Part shown: positions 12,266 to 22,778 of the stretch, piece by piece
Position numbering within the stretch: the stretch's first letter is position 1
Layout of the letters: every line of letters begins with the position of its first letter
NCBI RefSeq assembly: GCF_033118175.1
Contig: NC_083714.1
Location: 14,942,001 to 15,006,000 of the forward strand
Direction: 5' to 3'
Length of the DNA stretch: 64,000 nucleotides
Origin: Dama dama
Taxonomy: Eukaryota > Chordata > Mammalia > Artiodactyla > Cervidae
Notes under the pieces: model-generated
What the model saw: the letters and a program-made list of their open reading frames with translations, nothing else
Told to the model about the DNA's origin: nothing
Database searches by the model: none
Translations under genes and position numbers: made by a program

Positions 12266-12335
12266 CAAGAGTTCAACTATTAACCCACCCTAGAATGCAC
12301 TGTCAATCATTCCACTAAGCACTTGCTGGTGCTTG

Positions 12336-12355
12336 GCACTGCACTGCACTGCACT
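12336..12355. repeat. Short tandem repeat (GCACT)4
   Basis: Four exact copies of the pentamer GCACT just upstream of the SINE pair at 12,441. Confidence 0.95.
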
Positions 12356-12440
12356 GACCGATGGAGATGTAGAGTTACAAAGAAAAAGAGAACCAAGTCA
12401 TTGACCTTAAGAAGATTCCAGTATGGTAGCACAGAGAGAC

Positions 12441-12778
12441 GGGCTTCCCCAGTAGCTCAGCTGGTAAAGAATCCACCTGAAATGCATGAGACCCCAGTTC
12501 AATTCCTGGGTTGGGAAGATCCCTTGGAGAAGGGATAGGCTACCCGCTCCAGTATTCTTAGGCTTCCCTGATGGCTCAGATGGTAAACAATCCGCCTGCA
12601 ATGCAGGAGGCCTGGGTTCGATCCCTGGGTTGGGAAGATCCCCTGGAGGAGGGCATGGCAACCCACCCCAGTATTATTGCCTAAAGAATCCCTGTGGACA
12701 GAGGAACCTGGTGGCTACAGTCCCATGGGGTCTCAAAGAGTAGGATACAACTGAGTGACTAAGCACAGCACAGCACAC
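12441..12778 (+). mobile_element. Tandem Bov-tA pair
   Basis: A first copy (12,441-12,559) begins GGGCTTCCCCAGTAGCTCAG and stops at CCAGTATTCTTA; a second (12,561-12,778) starts at once with GGCTTCCCTGATGGCTCAGA and runs to AGCACAGCACAGCACAC. Either a composite dimer or insertion of one copy into the other. Confidence 0.93.
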
Positions 12779-13177
12779 AGTGTGGACAGACACATAGACA
12801 TGTCCATTTGTATTCCATGTGGGAAGGGATGTTTGGCTTAGATAAGTCTCCAACGCACCGTCCAACAAAAGATCCTTAGAAGTTGGAAGAAAGGGATCTG
12901 GGGGAGGCAGACTTGTGTCTGAGACTTGTTCTGTCATATTACCGGGTTTCTAGGAAGGGGCTTGGTAAGCATTTGTTATTTTTGTTTGAGGAATGATCTC
13001 TTTCATCACTCCCTTTACATGAGAAAAAAAAAAGAAACACTTAAACTAGAGAAATATGAGTGAAATAAAGCAGGGAGGCATCCTGATGAACAGATTATTG
13101 TCTACTTCTGGTTCATGGACTTTGGAGCTTCTTCAGCTGGTCGTCATCCTGTCAGGGCGCCCACTACCTTGTACTGG

Positions 13178-13522
13178 CAGTTCTCAATCTGGAGGTCTCT
13201 AAAGGGAGTAACTGGTGCTCTTAAGCTATTTTTTTTTAAAAAAACATTTGTAAAAAGTCTAATAGAAATTGTACATTCGGCCAAGACAAAGCCACAGAAA
13301 GCTAAGTACAATATCATGTTTCTTTGCTTTTGACTGGAATTATATTAGCTTGGTATGGTTATCTCATGCAGATCTGAAGCACTAAGTGAGTAAAAATTGG
13401 GAAAATGAATTATTCCATAATAAATGTAGTTTTGCTAGATAAAAAAATTTTCCAAATGTGGGGCCCACAGGGGAAAGAGTAATAAGAGGGATCCTTAGTG
13501 GTGAAAAGGTTGGAAATCACTG
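13178..13522. repeat. Probable hAT-type DNA transposon remnant
   Basis: The ends CAGTTCTCAATCTGGAG and GGTTGGAAATCACTG are imperfect inverted repeats of the hAT (Charlie) style. The interior is AT-rich and non-coding. No clear 8-bp target duplication was seen. Confidence 0.5.
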
Positions 13523-14229
13523 GCCTCTACGTCTGGATGCCAAAGTTTGGCTGCAGATTCAAAGCCTATGACCACAGAATCCTGGGATTATTGGCAGCTG
13601 ACACCCCTGATGTGGTTCCTGTTGGAAAAGCAAACATGCTCCCTACCCAGCTTTCTAAAGTGTTATACATTAACCAGCTCACAAAGCACCATTCACGGGG
13701 GGACGGGGTTTTTTTGGATCATGGTTTACTGTGTTTTCGTACCTGCAGTGAAAGAACATTTCAGAGGAAGCATAGGCTTGCCTGAAATCTACAAAGCTAT
13801 GCTATTGCTGGGCAAGCGCAGAGCTCCTTGTAACTTCACGGGGCTGGAATAAGCTGTCCACACCTTTCTCCTCATCAACAGTTTTCATCCACTACCTCTG
13901 AGAATACACATTCCATGAACACACTGGAAACAAGTTAAGAACACCCATCGGGTATAAGGGAAAGAGGAGGGACTCTGCAGGCTGTTGGGATGGTGAGGGA
14001 GGAGATTTGGAAGTGGCCTTGTCAAAGAATCATTCCCACTCTTCCCATTGTCTGAAAAAGTTTCCTGGAGGAGGCTCAGAAAAGCAGGCGAAAGTAGCAC
14101 TGAGGTTTCTGCAGAGAGAAGGAGCTCTCTAAAATATGGATTCTAACCCACATTTGAAATTTTTTTAAGACTGTAATTGTGATAAAGTACACATAACATA
14201 ATATTTACCATCATAATCATTTTTAAGTA

Positions 14230-14438
14230 CAGTTGAACCTCTAACAACACAGGGGTTAGGGGTGCTGACACTCCATGCTGTTGAAAATCCAGCCTCCATA
14301 TCCACAGTTCTGTTTTCACAGATTCAACCAATTGAGAATTATAATCCTGTAACATGTATCTGTTGAGAAAAAAATTTGTGTATTAAGTAGACCTGCACAG
14401 TTCAGAACAACAAACCCATGTTGTTCAAGGGTCAGCTA
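14230..14438. mobile_element. Tigger-type (MER2-like) DNA transposon
   Basis: A 209-bp element with terminal inverted repeats, CAGTTGAACCTCTAACAACA at the left and TGTTGTTCAAGGGTCAGCTA at the right, flanked by TA (14,228-14,229 and 14,439-14,440). The TA duplication is typical of Tc1/mariner superfamily insertion. Non-autonomous, no coding capacity. Confidence 0.85.
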
Positions 14439-15098
14439 TATATGTTTCAGTAGTATTAAGTATACTTACATCGTTCTGAAGCAGATATCCAAAAATTTTT
14501 ATCCTGCATGACTACAATTCTATGCTCATTAAACAAAAACTTCCACTTTCTCCTGCTCTCACCCCCAGGTAATCACCGTTCTACCTTCTTTTTCTATGAA
14601 TTCGACTACTTTAGATATTTCATAGAGATGGATCGTACTGGCTTCTTTCACTTAGTGTAATGCTCTCCAAGTTCATCCATATTTTAGCATGTGTCAGAAT
14701 TTCCTTCCTTTTTAAGGCTGAATAATATTCCATTCTATATTTATGCCACATTATGTTTATCCATTTGTCTGTCAGTGGACACTTGGGTTGCTTCCACATT
14801 TTTGGCTCTTGTGAATAATGCTGCAAAGAACATAAGCATGCAACTATCTCACTGAGCTCCTGCTTTCAATTCTTTTGGATATATACCCATAAGTGGGATT
14901 AATGAATCATATGGTAGCCCTATTTTTAATTTTTTGAAGAACTGCCATACTGCTTTCCAGAGTGGCTGCACTACTTTGCATTCCCAGCAGCAATGAATAA
15001 GGGTTCCAAATCCTCCACATCATTGGCCAAACTTGTCATTTTCTCTTTTTTGTTTAACATATATATATTTTAAATGATAGCCATCCTAATGTCTGTGA

Positions 15099-15297
15099 GG
15101 GGCTTCCCAGGTGGTTTAGTGATTAAGAATCCACCTGCCAAGCAGGAGACGTGAGTTCAATCCCTGGGTCAGGAAGGTCCTCAGGAGAAGGAAATGGCAA
15201 CACATTCCAATATTCTTGCTTGAGAAATCCCTCAGACAGAGGGGCTACAGTTCATGGGGTTGCAAAAGAGTCAGACATAACTTAGCAACTAAATAAC
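15099..15297 (+). mobile_element. Bov-tA SINE inside the L1
   Basis: From GGGCTTCCCAGGTGGTTTAG to ACTTAGCAACTAAATAACAA. Flanks AATGTCTGTGAG and AATGGGTGTGAAG look like a diverged target duplication of L1 sequence. Confidence 0.93.
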
Positions 15298-16039
15298 AAT
15301 GGGTGTGAAGGGGTATCTCATTGTGGTTCTGATTTGCATTTCTCTAGTAGTGATGTTGATTTTTTTTTTCATGCATCTGTTGACCACTTGTGTATCTTGT
15401 CTTTTCAAGTCCTTTGCCCCTATTTTAATTGGGTTATTTTGTTGTTCCTGAATTGTAAGAGTTCTTTACGTATCCTGCATGTTAACCCCATATCAGATAT
15501 ATAATCTGAAGATATTTTCTTCCATGCCATAGGTTGCCTTTTCGCTTTGCTGCTTGTGCCCTTTGATACTCCAGCCCACATTTTTAAAGACAAGAAAAAT
15601 ACGATAAAATGAAGAAAGAACCCGGCAAGAATGATGCCTTGGGGCCCCATTGGGTGATTTCAGCAAGTCCTTTGAACTCTGTTCTTGGATTCCAGTCTTC
15701 CTGGTGATGTTCCCCCCAAGCCTTTTGTACACTGCTTGGTCTTTACCCCATTAGCTCTAGCCTGCTTCTAGAGAGAACATGTCCCATTCTAAGTACCGCC
15801 TGCCTTTAACACCCCACAACTTTCTTGCTGCTTCCTCCATGCCTGTGAGATCTGCCTTGTCATCCTGTAGCAACTTTAGCCTTGGGTGTTGTAACACAGC
15901 AGCCTCAAATACACTTGCAACCTCCTTGCCATGCCAGGCAGAGACGAGTTTAAATTCTCCGCTTTTATGGCAACCATCATGGTGGGACTGAGTGTAGAGG
16001 CGGTTTGCTGTATGTGTCAGAAGTTCTCCAAAATTTGAT

Positions 16040-16235
16040 GTATGACCCAGGAGGGCACCCAAAGCCGGTGCTCTGTGACAACCTGGAGGGATGGGGTGGG
16101 GAGGGAGGTGGGAGGGGGTTCAGGGTGGGAGGGACACATGTATACTTGTGGCCAATTCATACTAAGGTATGGCAAAAAACCATCACAATATTGTAAAGTA
16201 ATTATCCTCTAATTAAAGTTAATAAAGAAAATTTT
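16040..16235 (+). repeat. Bovine-type L1 3' end
   Basis: GGGAGGGAGGTGGGAGGGGG, TTCATACTAAGGTATGGCAA and AATATTGTAAAGTAATTATC match the 3' end of ruminant L1. Severely 5'-truncated, A-rich tail. Confidence 0.85.
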
Positions 16236-16237
16236 AA

Positions 16238-16325
16238 AAAATTTAAAATGGCTAAGGTGGTAAATGTTATGTTTTATGTATTTTACCACAATAAAAAAAT
16301 ACATAGGTGATTTAAAAAAAAAAGA
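16238..16325 (+). repeat. Old L1 3' terminus
   Basis: GGTAAATGTTATGTTTTATG followed by TTTTACCACAATAAAAAAAT is the typical terminus of an old mammalian L1. Confidence 0.75.
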
Positions 16326-16335
16326 AGAACATCAT

Positions 16336-16505
16336 TCCATCACTTCCTGACTTTTGACATGTCATTTCAACTCTCTGAGCCCCTCTTTCCTATCTGTAAA
16401 CATGAGGATAGCACCTCCCCACCCACCCTGCTGGGATTTGGTGAGCCTTGCTTGGGATAAAGCATGCGGGGTGCTGAGCTCAGTGCCTGGTGCATCTCAG
16501 GAGAG
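16336..16505 (+). repeat. MIR SINE
   Basis: Sense MIR: GACATGTCATTTCAACTCTC, TCCTATCTGTAAACATGAGG and a GAGCTCAGTGCCTGGTGCAT end. Confidence 0.75.
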
Positions 16506-16879
16506 CTGGGCTATTGAAAGTTTCTCCTTCTAGGCCCAGACCTTTCAGCCAGAAGGAAATTCACACAGCCAGGATTGGGTCCACACAGAGGCTGCACAGC
16601 GCTGAGAGGCAGGAACAGAAGTCCCTCATCCAGCCTTGGCCTTTGGTAGCCCTGTGCCCCAAATAGCCCAGGCTCTGTGAGAGGCTGGCACTGCCCGGCA
16701 GAAGGCCCCCACGTGTCCCTCTCTTCGTGACACCGTTCAGTGGCTCTCAGATCTCCCTGGCCTGGAGTTCTTACTATCTTCTGACTCATTTCCCTCCAGC
16801 CAGAACTAAAACCTTTTCTCCCTCACCTTGCCACAGATTTCATCCTCACCAAGCCCTGTAGAGTCTACTTCCTGTTGGT

Positions 16880-17490
16880 CTGCACTGCCATGACCCTTGT
16901 CCAAGCTGTTATCAGTTCTCTCCTGGATCAAGGATGTCAATGCCCAGGGCAAATGCTCTCCTTATCTCTTGCTCCAGGGTCCCTCCAGTCCAGTTTCTAC
17001 AGGGGCGCAGCAGGAATGATCTACCTTCAACTTGTATCTGTTCATCTAACTCTCCTGCTTAAAACTTGTAAATACCTCCCTGGGTGCTCTTCAAAGGGGA
17101 AGTTCAAACTCCTTAACTTAGCCTACAGGCCCCTGTGCTCTGGCCTCTGTCTAATCTCCACACTCCACAGTGCAGCCATGTTGGAGATCTTTCGGTTGCT
17201 CCAACTAACTTTTTTCAGGGCTTTCATATATTCTTTCGTTCTAACCTGGAACATTCCTGTTCCCTCTGGCTAACTTTTCTTCATCTGTAAGTTTCAGTTA
17301 AGAAGTTACTTGCTCTGCAAAGGCTCTTCAAACTACTCCTCAGGCTGAATTAGGTGCCCCACAGATTAACCCTGCCATTTTGCATTTTCTCATATTACTG
17401 TCTCCCCTAGCTAGACTTGGAGCTCTGTGAGGTCACGAGCCATGTCTATTTACCCCGGTACAGTACTCAGCATGCAGCATGTTGTAGGTG
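16880..17490 (+). repeat. L2 LINE 3' region
   Basis: Sense L2: GTTCAAACTCCTTAACTTAG, CTACAGGCCCCTGTGCTCTG, AACATTCCTGTTCCCTCTGG, then GACTTGGAGCTCTGTGAGGT. A long open frame in this stretch (16,875-17,273) is only L2 sequence. Confidence 0.75.
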
Positions 17491-17559
17491 GTCAGAAGAA
17501 TGAATCCCTATTTACCTCTGCAACGTGGTCTTCATCTACTCACTCCCCTGCCCTCCATC

Positions 17560-17750
17560 CCACTGGAGGACTTTCAGACCCCCAGACACATTGCACATGG
17601 ACCAGACCCTTTGACTTTGTGCATACTGGTCTTTCTGGCTGAAATGCCCCAGCTCTCCTCTCCCCCTCCCCCAGTCCTCCTTCACCAAACAAACTCCAAC
17701 TTGTTGTTGAAACCTCGGCTCAAGTTTCATCTCAGTGAAGCCGATGCCTG
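17560..17750 (+). repeat. L2-like fragment
   Basis: A second block with GGTCTTTCTGGCTGAAATGC and GAAACCTCGGCTCAAGTTTC resembles the same part of L2. Confidence 0.55.
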
Positions 17751-18259
17751 AAGGGGACCATTAAAATAAAGATTTATTCTCGGCAGGGTAATTCTTAGCT
17801 CATTCTTCATCATTAATGGTTTATTATTCTAGCTCCAATATCTAGCAGCCTTCATCACCCCACCCCAGAGGCCAGACTGCCCCTCCTCTGGGCTCTCCCA
17901 TCTCCTTGCAGCACCTCCATTATAGCACTTTCTCAAGGCTTTGGGTGATGGGGTTTTGTTTGTTTGTTTAAGTCGAGTGGTTTCATTTACTTTACTTTTG
18001 TTTTTTTCCCTGGAGGAGGTAGGAGGACATTGTGTGACCTTAACCCTTCTGGCTCCTTGTAAGGGGACCTTGGCTCATTTCTTCAATTAAAAGGAGACAT
18101 AAATTCTGTCCCCTTCCCCACCCTTTGTCTTCTTGCAGCCAGTGTACCCACTCATTGCTGAGACAAACCAGGGCTGCTTCCCTTTCAGGAAGCATCATTT
18201 TTCCAATTAGCCTTTGATTAGAAGCAGTACCATTGCAGCTGGGCTGCTTTTAGTGCCTG

Positions 18260-18415
18260 CTGGTGATAGGCAGCCTGGTCATATGGAAAGAACACTGACC
18301 CATAAGTCCCCAGTGCTAGCCCATCTCTGCCTCTACCTCAGTGTCTGAATGTGGGCAACTTCCCTTCCTTCCCTGGGCCTCACTTTCCTTCTCTTCTGAA
18401 TGATGGTGGTGGGGG
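18260..18415 (+). repeat. MIR-family fragment
   Basis: TGGAAAGAACACTGACCCAT, a GTGTCTGAATGTGGGCAACT block and CTGGGCCTCACTTTCCTTCT resemble sense MIR/MIR3. Confidence 0.6.
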
Positions 18416-18439
18416 GGTGTTGAACGTAATGCTTTGCTA

Positions 18440-18990
18440 CTTAAAAGTAAGATCTGTGCACCAGTGGGGCTTCCCTAGTGGCTCAGTGGCAAAGAATTTG
18501 CCTGCAATGCAGGAGACGTGGGTTTAATACTTGGGTCAGGAAGATCCCCTGGAGGAGGAAATGGCAACCCATTGCAGTATTCTTGCCTGGAGAATCCTCA
18601 TGGACAGAGGAGCCTGGCAGGCTACAGTCCACGGGGTCGCAGAGTCAACACAACTGAGCAACTGAGCACGCACACCCGCACCACGCACCAGGAGCATGGA
18701 ACATCCCTAGGTAGCTTGTTAGAAATGCAGAATCTGCCCCCAAACTTTGTAAATCAGATGCTACATTTTAACAAGATCATCAGGTGTTTCTATCTACAAT
18801 AAAGTTTGAGAAAGTGCTGGGAACTTCCCAGATCAAAGAATCACTGAGGCTCTTGTTAAACATTCAGTTTCCTTGGCCACTGTCCTGGAGTCCTAATCAA
18901 GTGGGACTGGGATGGACTCCCAGAACTTGTATTTGTGACAAGTACCCCGTGTGACTCATATCCCTGGGGAAGTATGAGGAACACTGGACA
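18440..18990 (+). repeat. MER5/MER20-like hAT remnants split by a SINE
   Basis: After the SINE, GCTTGTTAGAAATGCAGAAT and GAGAAAGTGCTGGGAACTTC match hAT MER5-type elements; a second similar segment (18,830-18,990) follows. The left piece before the SINE is very short. Confidence 0.6.
18467..18684 (+). mobile_element. Bov-tA SINE
   Basis: GGGCTTCCCTAGTGGCTCAG to ACTGAGCAACTGAGCACGCA. GCACCAG at 18,458-18,464 recurs at 18,685-18,691 as a short target duplication. Confidence 0.94.
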
Positions 18991-19067
18991 AGTGGTTTAT
19001 AAGGGTTCTTCCACCTTGGACATTCTGCAGTTATGTATGCAGCTGGTTTATTACTGAGGATAGTCAG

Positions 19068-19299
19068 AGTGTATGTGTGTGTGTGTGCGCGCACGTGTGT
19101 GCTCCGTTGTGTCTGACTCTTTGCAACCCTGTGGACTGCAGCCTGCCAGGCTCCTCTGTCCATGGAATTTTCCAGGCAAGAATACTGGCGCAGGTTGTCT
19201 TCTCCAGGGAATCGTCCCGACCCAGGGGTCAAACCTGAGTCTCCTGCGTCTCCTGCATTGGCAGGTGGATTCTTTACCACTAGCGCCACCTGGGAAGCC
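19068..19299 (-). mobile_element. Bov-tA SINE with a GT-repeat tail
   Basis: Minus-orientation copy: the tail is a GTGTGTGTGCGCGCACGTGT stretch, followed by TTGTGTCTGACTCTTTGCAA and the head ending near 19,299. Confidence 0.94.
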
Positions 19300-20287
19300 G
19301 AGGAGTCGATAGTGGTGCAGAATGCAGACCCCTAGGACTTACCCTTCTTTAAATTGGGTAAAGAATTTTCAGAAGCATCTAGGGCTATGCAGGTGGGGGA
19401 TGGGGTGAAGGAAAAGGGATTACAGCAACTGAAGGCAAGTCTTTTTGAGTGGAGAAAATCAGCAGCCTCCGGTGTTGAAAGAGAAATTACCTGCTTATTC
19501 AACACTGTTTGCTTGAAGCAATCAGGCTTGATACAATCACACTATCTGAAAGACCCTTTTGGAGCACTGAAAAGGGAGGATTAGAGACAGAGGGGCAGTG
19601 TCTCTCCCATACTGGCAATGGGATCCAGGAGACAGGGCAGATGAGTTAACAAGGAAACCTAGGGAAAGCCTCTCCCAGAAGGGAATCACAATTTCCGAAC
19701 CCTCAGTGCGGATGTGTGTCCTGACAAGGGATGTTTTCCCATTTGTTGAGTGTATTTATATAAGAACTTTAAGAAAGGTCTAAAAATGAAATCACATTTA
19801 GTTATGTGTTTAACAAATCACCTTTATTTGGAAAAAGAAAAAAATTACATAAGATCAGGACTGCCCTGGAAAGTCCAGGATAGAAAGTTGCCAGTTTTTC
19901 TCCAAGTTAGAATTTGTTTTTCTTATAAATACGCCTTAAGTTCCGTTGCTGGTAGGTTTTGGCTACATGTGAGATTTAGACAGGTGGAGAGAATGTGGAA
20001 GGGCATTCAGAGGGTATTTTTCCGGGCAGAGAAAGAAGGGTAGACTCTGTCAGCAATAGTGAAGTGTGAATGAACACAGCATATACAGGGCTCGAGTCAG
20101 GGGAGGAGGTGGATAAGAAGGAGGCTGCTGAGCTGTCGGGAGTTGAGGACCAAGTCTGGTGACAAGGGAAGCCAGGACTGCATTGCTCAAGTCAGGGCTT
20201 TCCCTGGGTTGTAGTCTCCCATATATTCAGTCGGCCCACCAAATCCTGCCAATTTTGTATCAACTGCTCTTTCCTCTCTGCCTCTGC

Positions 20288-20514
20288 TGCGCGCTGCATG
20301 CTAAGTTGCTTGAGTCTTGTCTAACTCTTTGCAACCGTATAGACTGTAGCCCACCAGGCTCCTCTGTCCATGAAATTCTCCAGGCAAGAATACTGGAGTG
20401 TGTTGCCATTTCCTTTTCCAGGGGATCTTCCCAATCCAGGGATCGAACCTGTGTCTCTTACATCTCCTGCTTTGGCAGGCGGGTTCTTTACCACTAGTGC
20501 CACCTGAGAAGCCC
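20288..20514 (-). mobile_element. Bov-tA SINE
   Basis: Minus-orientation copy: GCTAAGTTGCTTGAGTCTTG, GGCTCCTCTGTCCATGAAAT, TTTACCACTAGTGCCACCTG. Confidence 0.94.
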
Positions 20515-20817
20515 TGCCTCCACTGCTCTGGCCTTAATTTAGGTTCTCTCATGTCCCCATCTGGACTCTAGCAACAGCTGCAAAGATCCACTCTCTGTAT
20601 GTCTTTACATATGCAAGTTTTTTTTTTTCTCAAGCTTGAAAGGGCTATCTTTCTTCAGAAAACTGAATATATAGAGATCTTACCAAAATTAACCGCCTCT
20701 TGAGTCTTTGTTCTACTGGGCAAAGATGCAAACCCTCTAACTTAAATGATCCACGAGCTCATAGGTGCTACTTAGGTCCTCACTGAGTCCTTGTGAAAAG
20801 GAAGTGGAATTCACAAG

Positions 20818-21215
20818 AGTAGGGGTTCTCAAACTAGAGAGGTTCCCAGAAACTGCCAGTTGTGGTGGGTGGTTTAGTCCCTCAGTTGTGTCTGTGTCTT
20901 TGTGACCCCATGAACTGTAGCCCACCAGGCTCCTCTGTCCATGGAATTCTCCAGGCAAGAATACTGGAGTAGGTTGCCATTTCCTTCTCCAGGGGATCTT
21001 CCTGACCCAGGGATCAAAACTGGGTCTCCTGCATTGGCAGGCAGATTCTTTTCTGACTGAGCTATCAGGGAATCCTCCAGAGGGCTAATCAAAACAGGAA
21101 TTGCTGGCCCCCACCCCCCAGTTTTTGGTCCAGTGGAGGTGGTGTGGGATCTGAGGATTGCATTTCTGTCAAGTGCCTGGGTGTTGCTGATGCTCTGTGA
21201 GCACTTGAAGGTAGA
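20818..21215 (+). repeat. MER5-like hAT element split by a Bov-tA
   Basis: The left piece, GTAGGGGTTCTCAAACTAGA, and the right piece, with AATTGCTGGCCCCCACCCCC and a TGTTGCTGATGCTCTGTGAG segment, fit the order of a MER5A element; a SINE lies between them. Confidence 0.65.
20868..21077 (-). mobile_element. Bov-tA SINE
   Basis: Minus-orientation copy from GGTTTAGTCCCTCAGTTGTG to the end of the head, CTGAGCTATCAGGGAATCCT. Inserted into the MER5-like element. Confidence 0.94.
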
Positions 21216-21271
21216 AAACCAGTTTTATCTCTATATCCCCATGGTCTTTGCATAGGGCCACTGTTGAAAGA

Positions 21272-21883
21272 GGGCTTCCCAGGTGGCGCTTGTGGTAAAG
21301 AACCTGCCTGTCACTAAAGATAATATACATGCTGTTCTTTCGAAACATCCCACCCTCACCTTCTCCCACAGAGTTCAAAAGTCTGTTCTGTACTTCTGTG
21401 TCTCTTTTTCTGTTTTGCATATAGGGTTATCATTACCATCTTTCTAAATTCCATATATATGTGTTAGTATGCTGTAATGTTCTTTATCTTTCTGGCTTAC
21501 TTCACTCTGTATAATGGGCTCCAGTTTCATCCATCTCATTAGAACTGATTCAAATGAATTCTTTTTAACGGCTGAGTAATATTCCATGGTGTATATGTAC
21601 CACAGCTTCCTTATCCATTCGTCTGCTGATGGGCTTCTAGGTTGCTTCCATGTCCTGGCTATTGATGTAATTAGACTCCAACTAAAAAAAAAAAAAAAAG
21701 AACCTGCCTGTCAATCCAGGCGATGTAAGAGACGCAGGTTCAATCCCTGGATCAGGAAGATCCCCTGGAGGAGGGCACGGCAACCCACTCTACTATTCTT
21801 GCCTGGAGAATCCCATGGACAGAGGAGCCTGGTGGGCTATGGTCCATAGGGTCACAGAGTTGGATATGACTGAAGAGACTTAC
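21272..21883 (+). mobile_element. Bov-tA SINE interrupted by an L1
   Basis: The head GGGCTTCCCAGGTGGCGCTT to GAACCTGCCTGTCA (21,272-21,313) continues at 21,714 with ATCCAGGCGATGTAAGAGAC and ends near 21,883. A 384-bp L1 insertion separates the halves. Confidence 0.95.
21314..21697 (+). mobile_element. 5'-inverted (twin-primed) ruminant L1
   Basis: Most of the insert is antisense L1 ORF2 end (GGCTGAGTAATATTCCATGG, TTATCCATTCGTCTGCTGAT), but it finishes with a short sense L1 terminus, GTAATTAGACTCCAACTAAA, and a poly(A) run. The 16-bp duplication AAGAACCTGCCTGTCA flanks it (21,298-21,313 and 21,698-21,713). This is the classic structure of an L1 inserted by twin priming. Confidence 0.9.
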
Positions 21884-22594
21884 CTTGGAAGAAAGTGACA
21901 GGCCTGGTCAGTCCGATTGTTAGATCTTTTCTTTGGATTAGAAACACTAAGTCCTCCCCATATACTTTCATTGTCTCCACCAAAGTGATGGTCACGGGGC
22001 CAGTTGATAAAATACTGATTGGAGAAAGCATTCCTAATCATCTCAGTCCTTGGGAATACCTAGGATGCTGGTAGTTTGCTTCTCCAAACACAGGTCATAT
22101 GCAAGCTGCAGGGTTGACCCTCATGGTGAGGTTGGTCAAATTATTTTTCCAGGATCTCTGCCTCTTCTTTCTGTGCCCTTTCCTCCCTCCCTCCCTCTCC
22201 ATCAACCTCTTCACAAGCCCAACACCTCGTGTTCTGTTAATAAAATCCTAACTGAGAAAAAGACACAATTAGTCATTTATACCTGAAGGTGAATAAAATA
22301 CTAGGTGTTCCCTCTCCTGGAGAGTAGCTGCAGATCAACCCTTGGAGAGAGAAGAGCCACACTGTCAAGGAATTGCAGGCAGCAGGAAAAAGTGTTTTGA
22401 AGGAACCCATATGGAATCTTTCTTGGGCCTCTGAAATAATTGCAGTACTAGAAGTGACCACCTATACTGATGGCATGGACTAACCTTGGCTTATGCATCA
22501 TTAAACATAAAGAGGTCATTTGATTCCTGCTCAACTCCGGAAGGGAGATTTGAGACCTTACATGTTGTAAATGTGCAGTGATGTTAATTATGGT

Positions 22595-22700
22595 CTTTCC
22601 ATCCCACATTGACCCTCAACTTCCCTATCTATAAAATTAAGGGGTTGGACAAAATAATGTCTAAGTTTTTCTGCCAACTTGGACATTTTGTGGTTATATG
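22595..22700 (+). repeat. MIR-family fragment
   Basis: CTTCCCTATCTATAAAATTA and GGGTTGGACAAAATAATGTC resemble sense MIR3. Confidence 0.55.
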
Positions 22701-22720
22701 ATCATCGGTTCAATGCTTCA

Positions 22721-22737
22721 AAAAAAAGGGGGGGGGG
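22721..22737. repeat. A-run/G-run homopolymer tract
   Basis: Eight A (from 22,720) followed directly by ten G. On the DCX strand it is C10 then T8, just past the proposed poly(A) signal. Confidence 0.95.
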
Positions 22738-22772
22738 AGAGAGAATGTCAGCCAGAAATATTGAAATCGAAT

Positions 22773-22778
22773 TTTATT
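22773..22778 (-). promoter_or_regulatory. DCX: Candidate distal poly(A) signal of DCX
   Basis: AATAAA on the minus strand (context CCAAAAATAAAATTCG), about 8.5 kb after the stop codon. Cleavage would be expected 10-30 nt downstream, near 22,745-22,763. A T-rich run (22,720-22,728) lies about 45 nt past the hexamer and could serve as the downstream element, although a run of ten C intervenes. Confidence 0.55.

Larger units (their letters stand above)
14155..15560 (-). repeat. Old L1 (L1M), ORF2 3' part, with two nested insertions
   Basis: Reverse complement of L1 ORF2 sequence: AAGGCTGAATAATATTCCAT, TTTATCCATTTGTCTGTCAG, TTTGGATATATACCCATAAG, TCTCATTGTGGTTCTGATTT. It is split by a Tigger-type element and a Bov-tA; the sequence on each side of both insertions is contiguous L1. 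Confidence 0.85.
1..22749. other. Intergenic region downstream of DCX
   Basis: No coding exon with splice sites and a recognisable product was found here on either strand. The region is a mosaic of MIR, L2, L1 and SINE copies, listed separately. The gaps over 300 bases (for example 257-609, 946-2,330, 2,450-3,545, 4,880-5,711, 8,446-8,854, 9,430-10,005, 10,548-12,140, 13,523-14,154, 15,561-16,039 and 21,884-22,594) look like unique DNA without a signal I can name. In human the next gene downstream of DCX is CAPN6, on the same strand; I did not recognise any of its exons. Confidence 0.6.

Noticed and set aside
16875..17273. 132-codon plus-strand open frame
   Set aside because: Lies in an L2 LINE remnant and does not match a known protein.
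1..22749. Search for CAPN6 or another downstream gene
   Set aside because: CAPN6 follows DCX in human, but I recognised no calpain-6 exon on either strand; it probably lies beyond the left edge.
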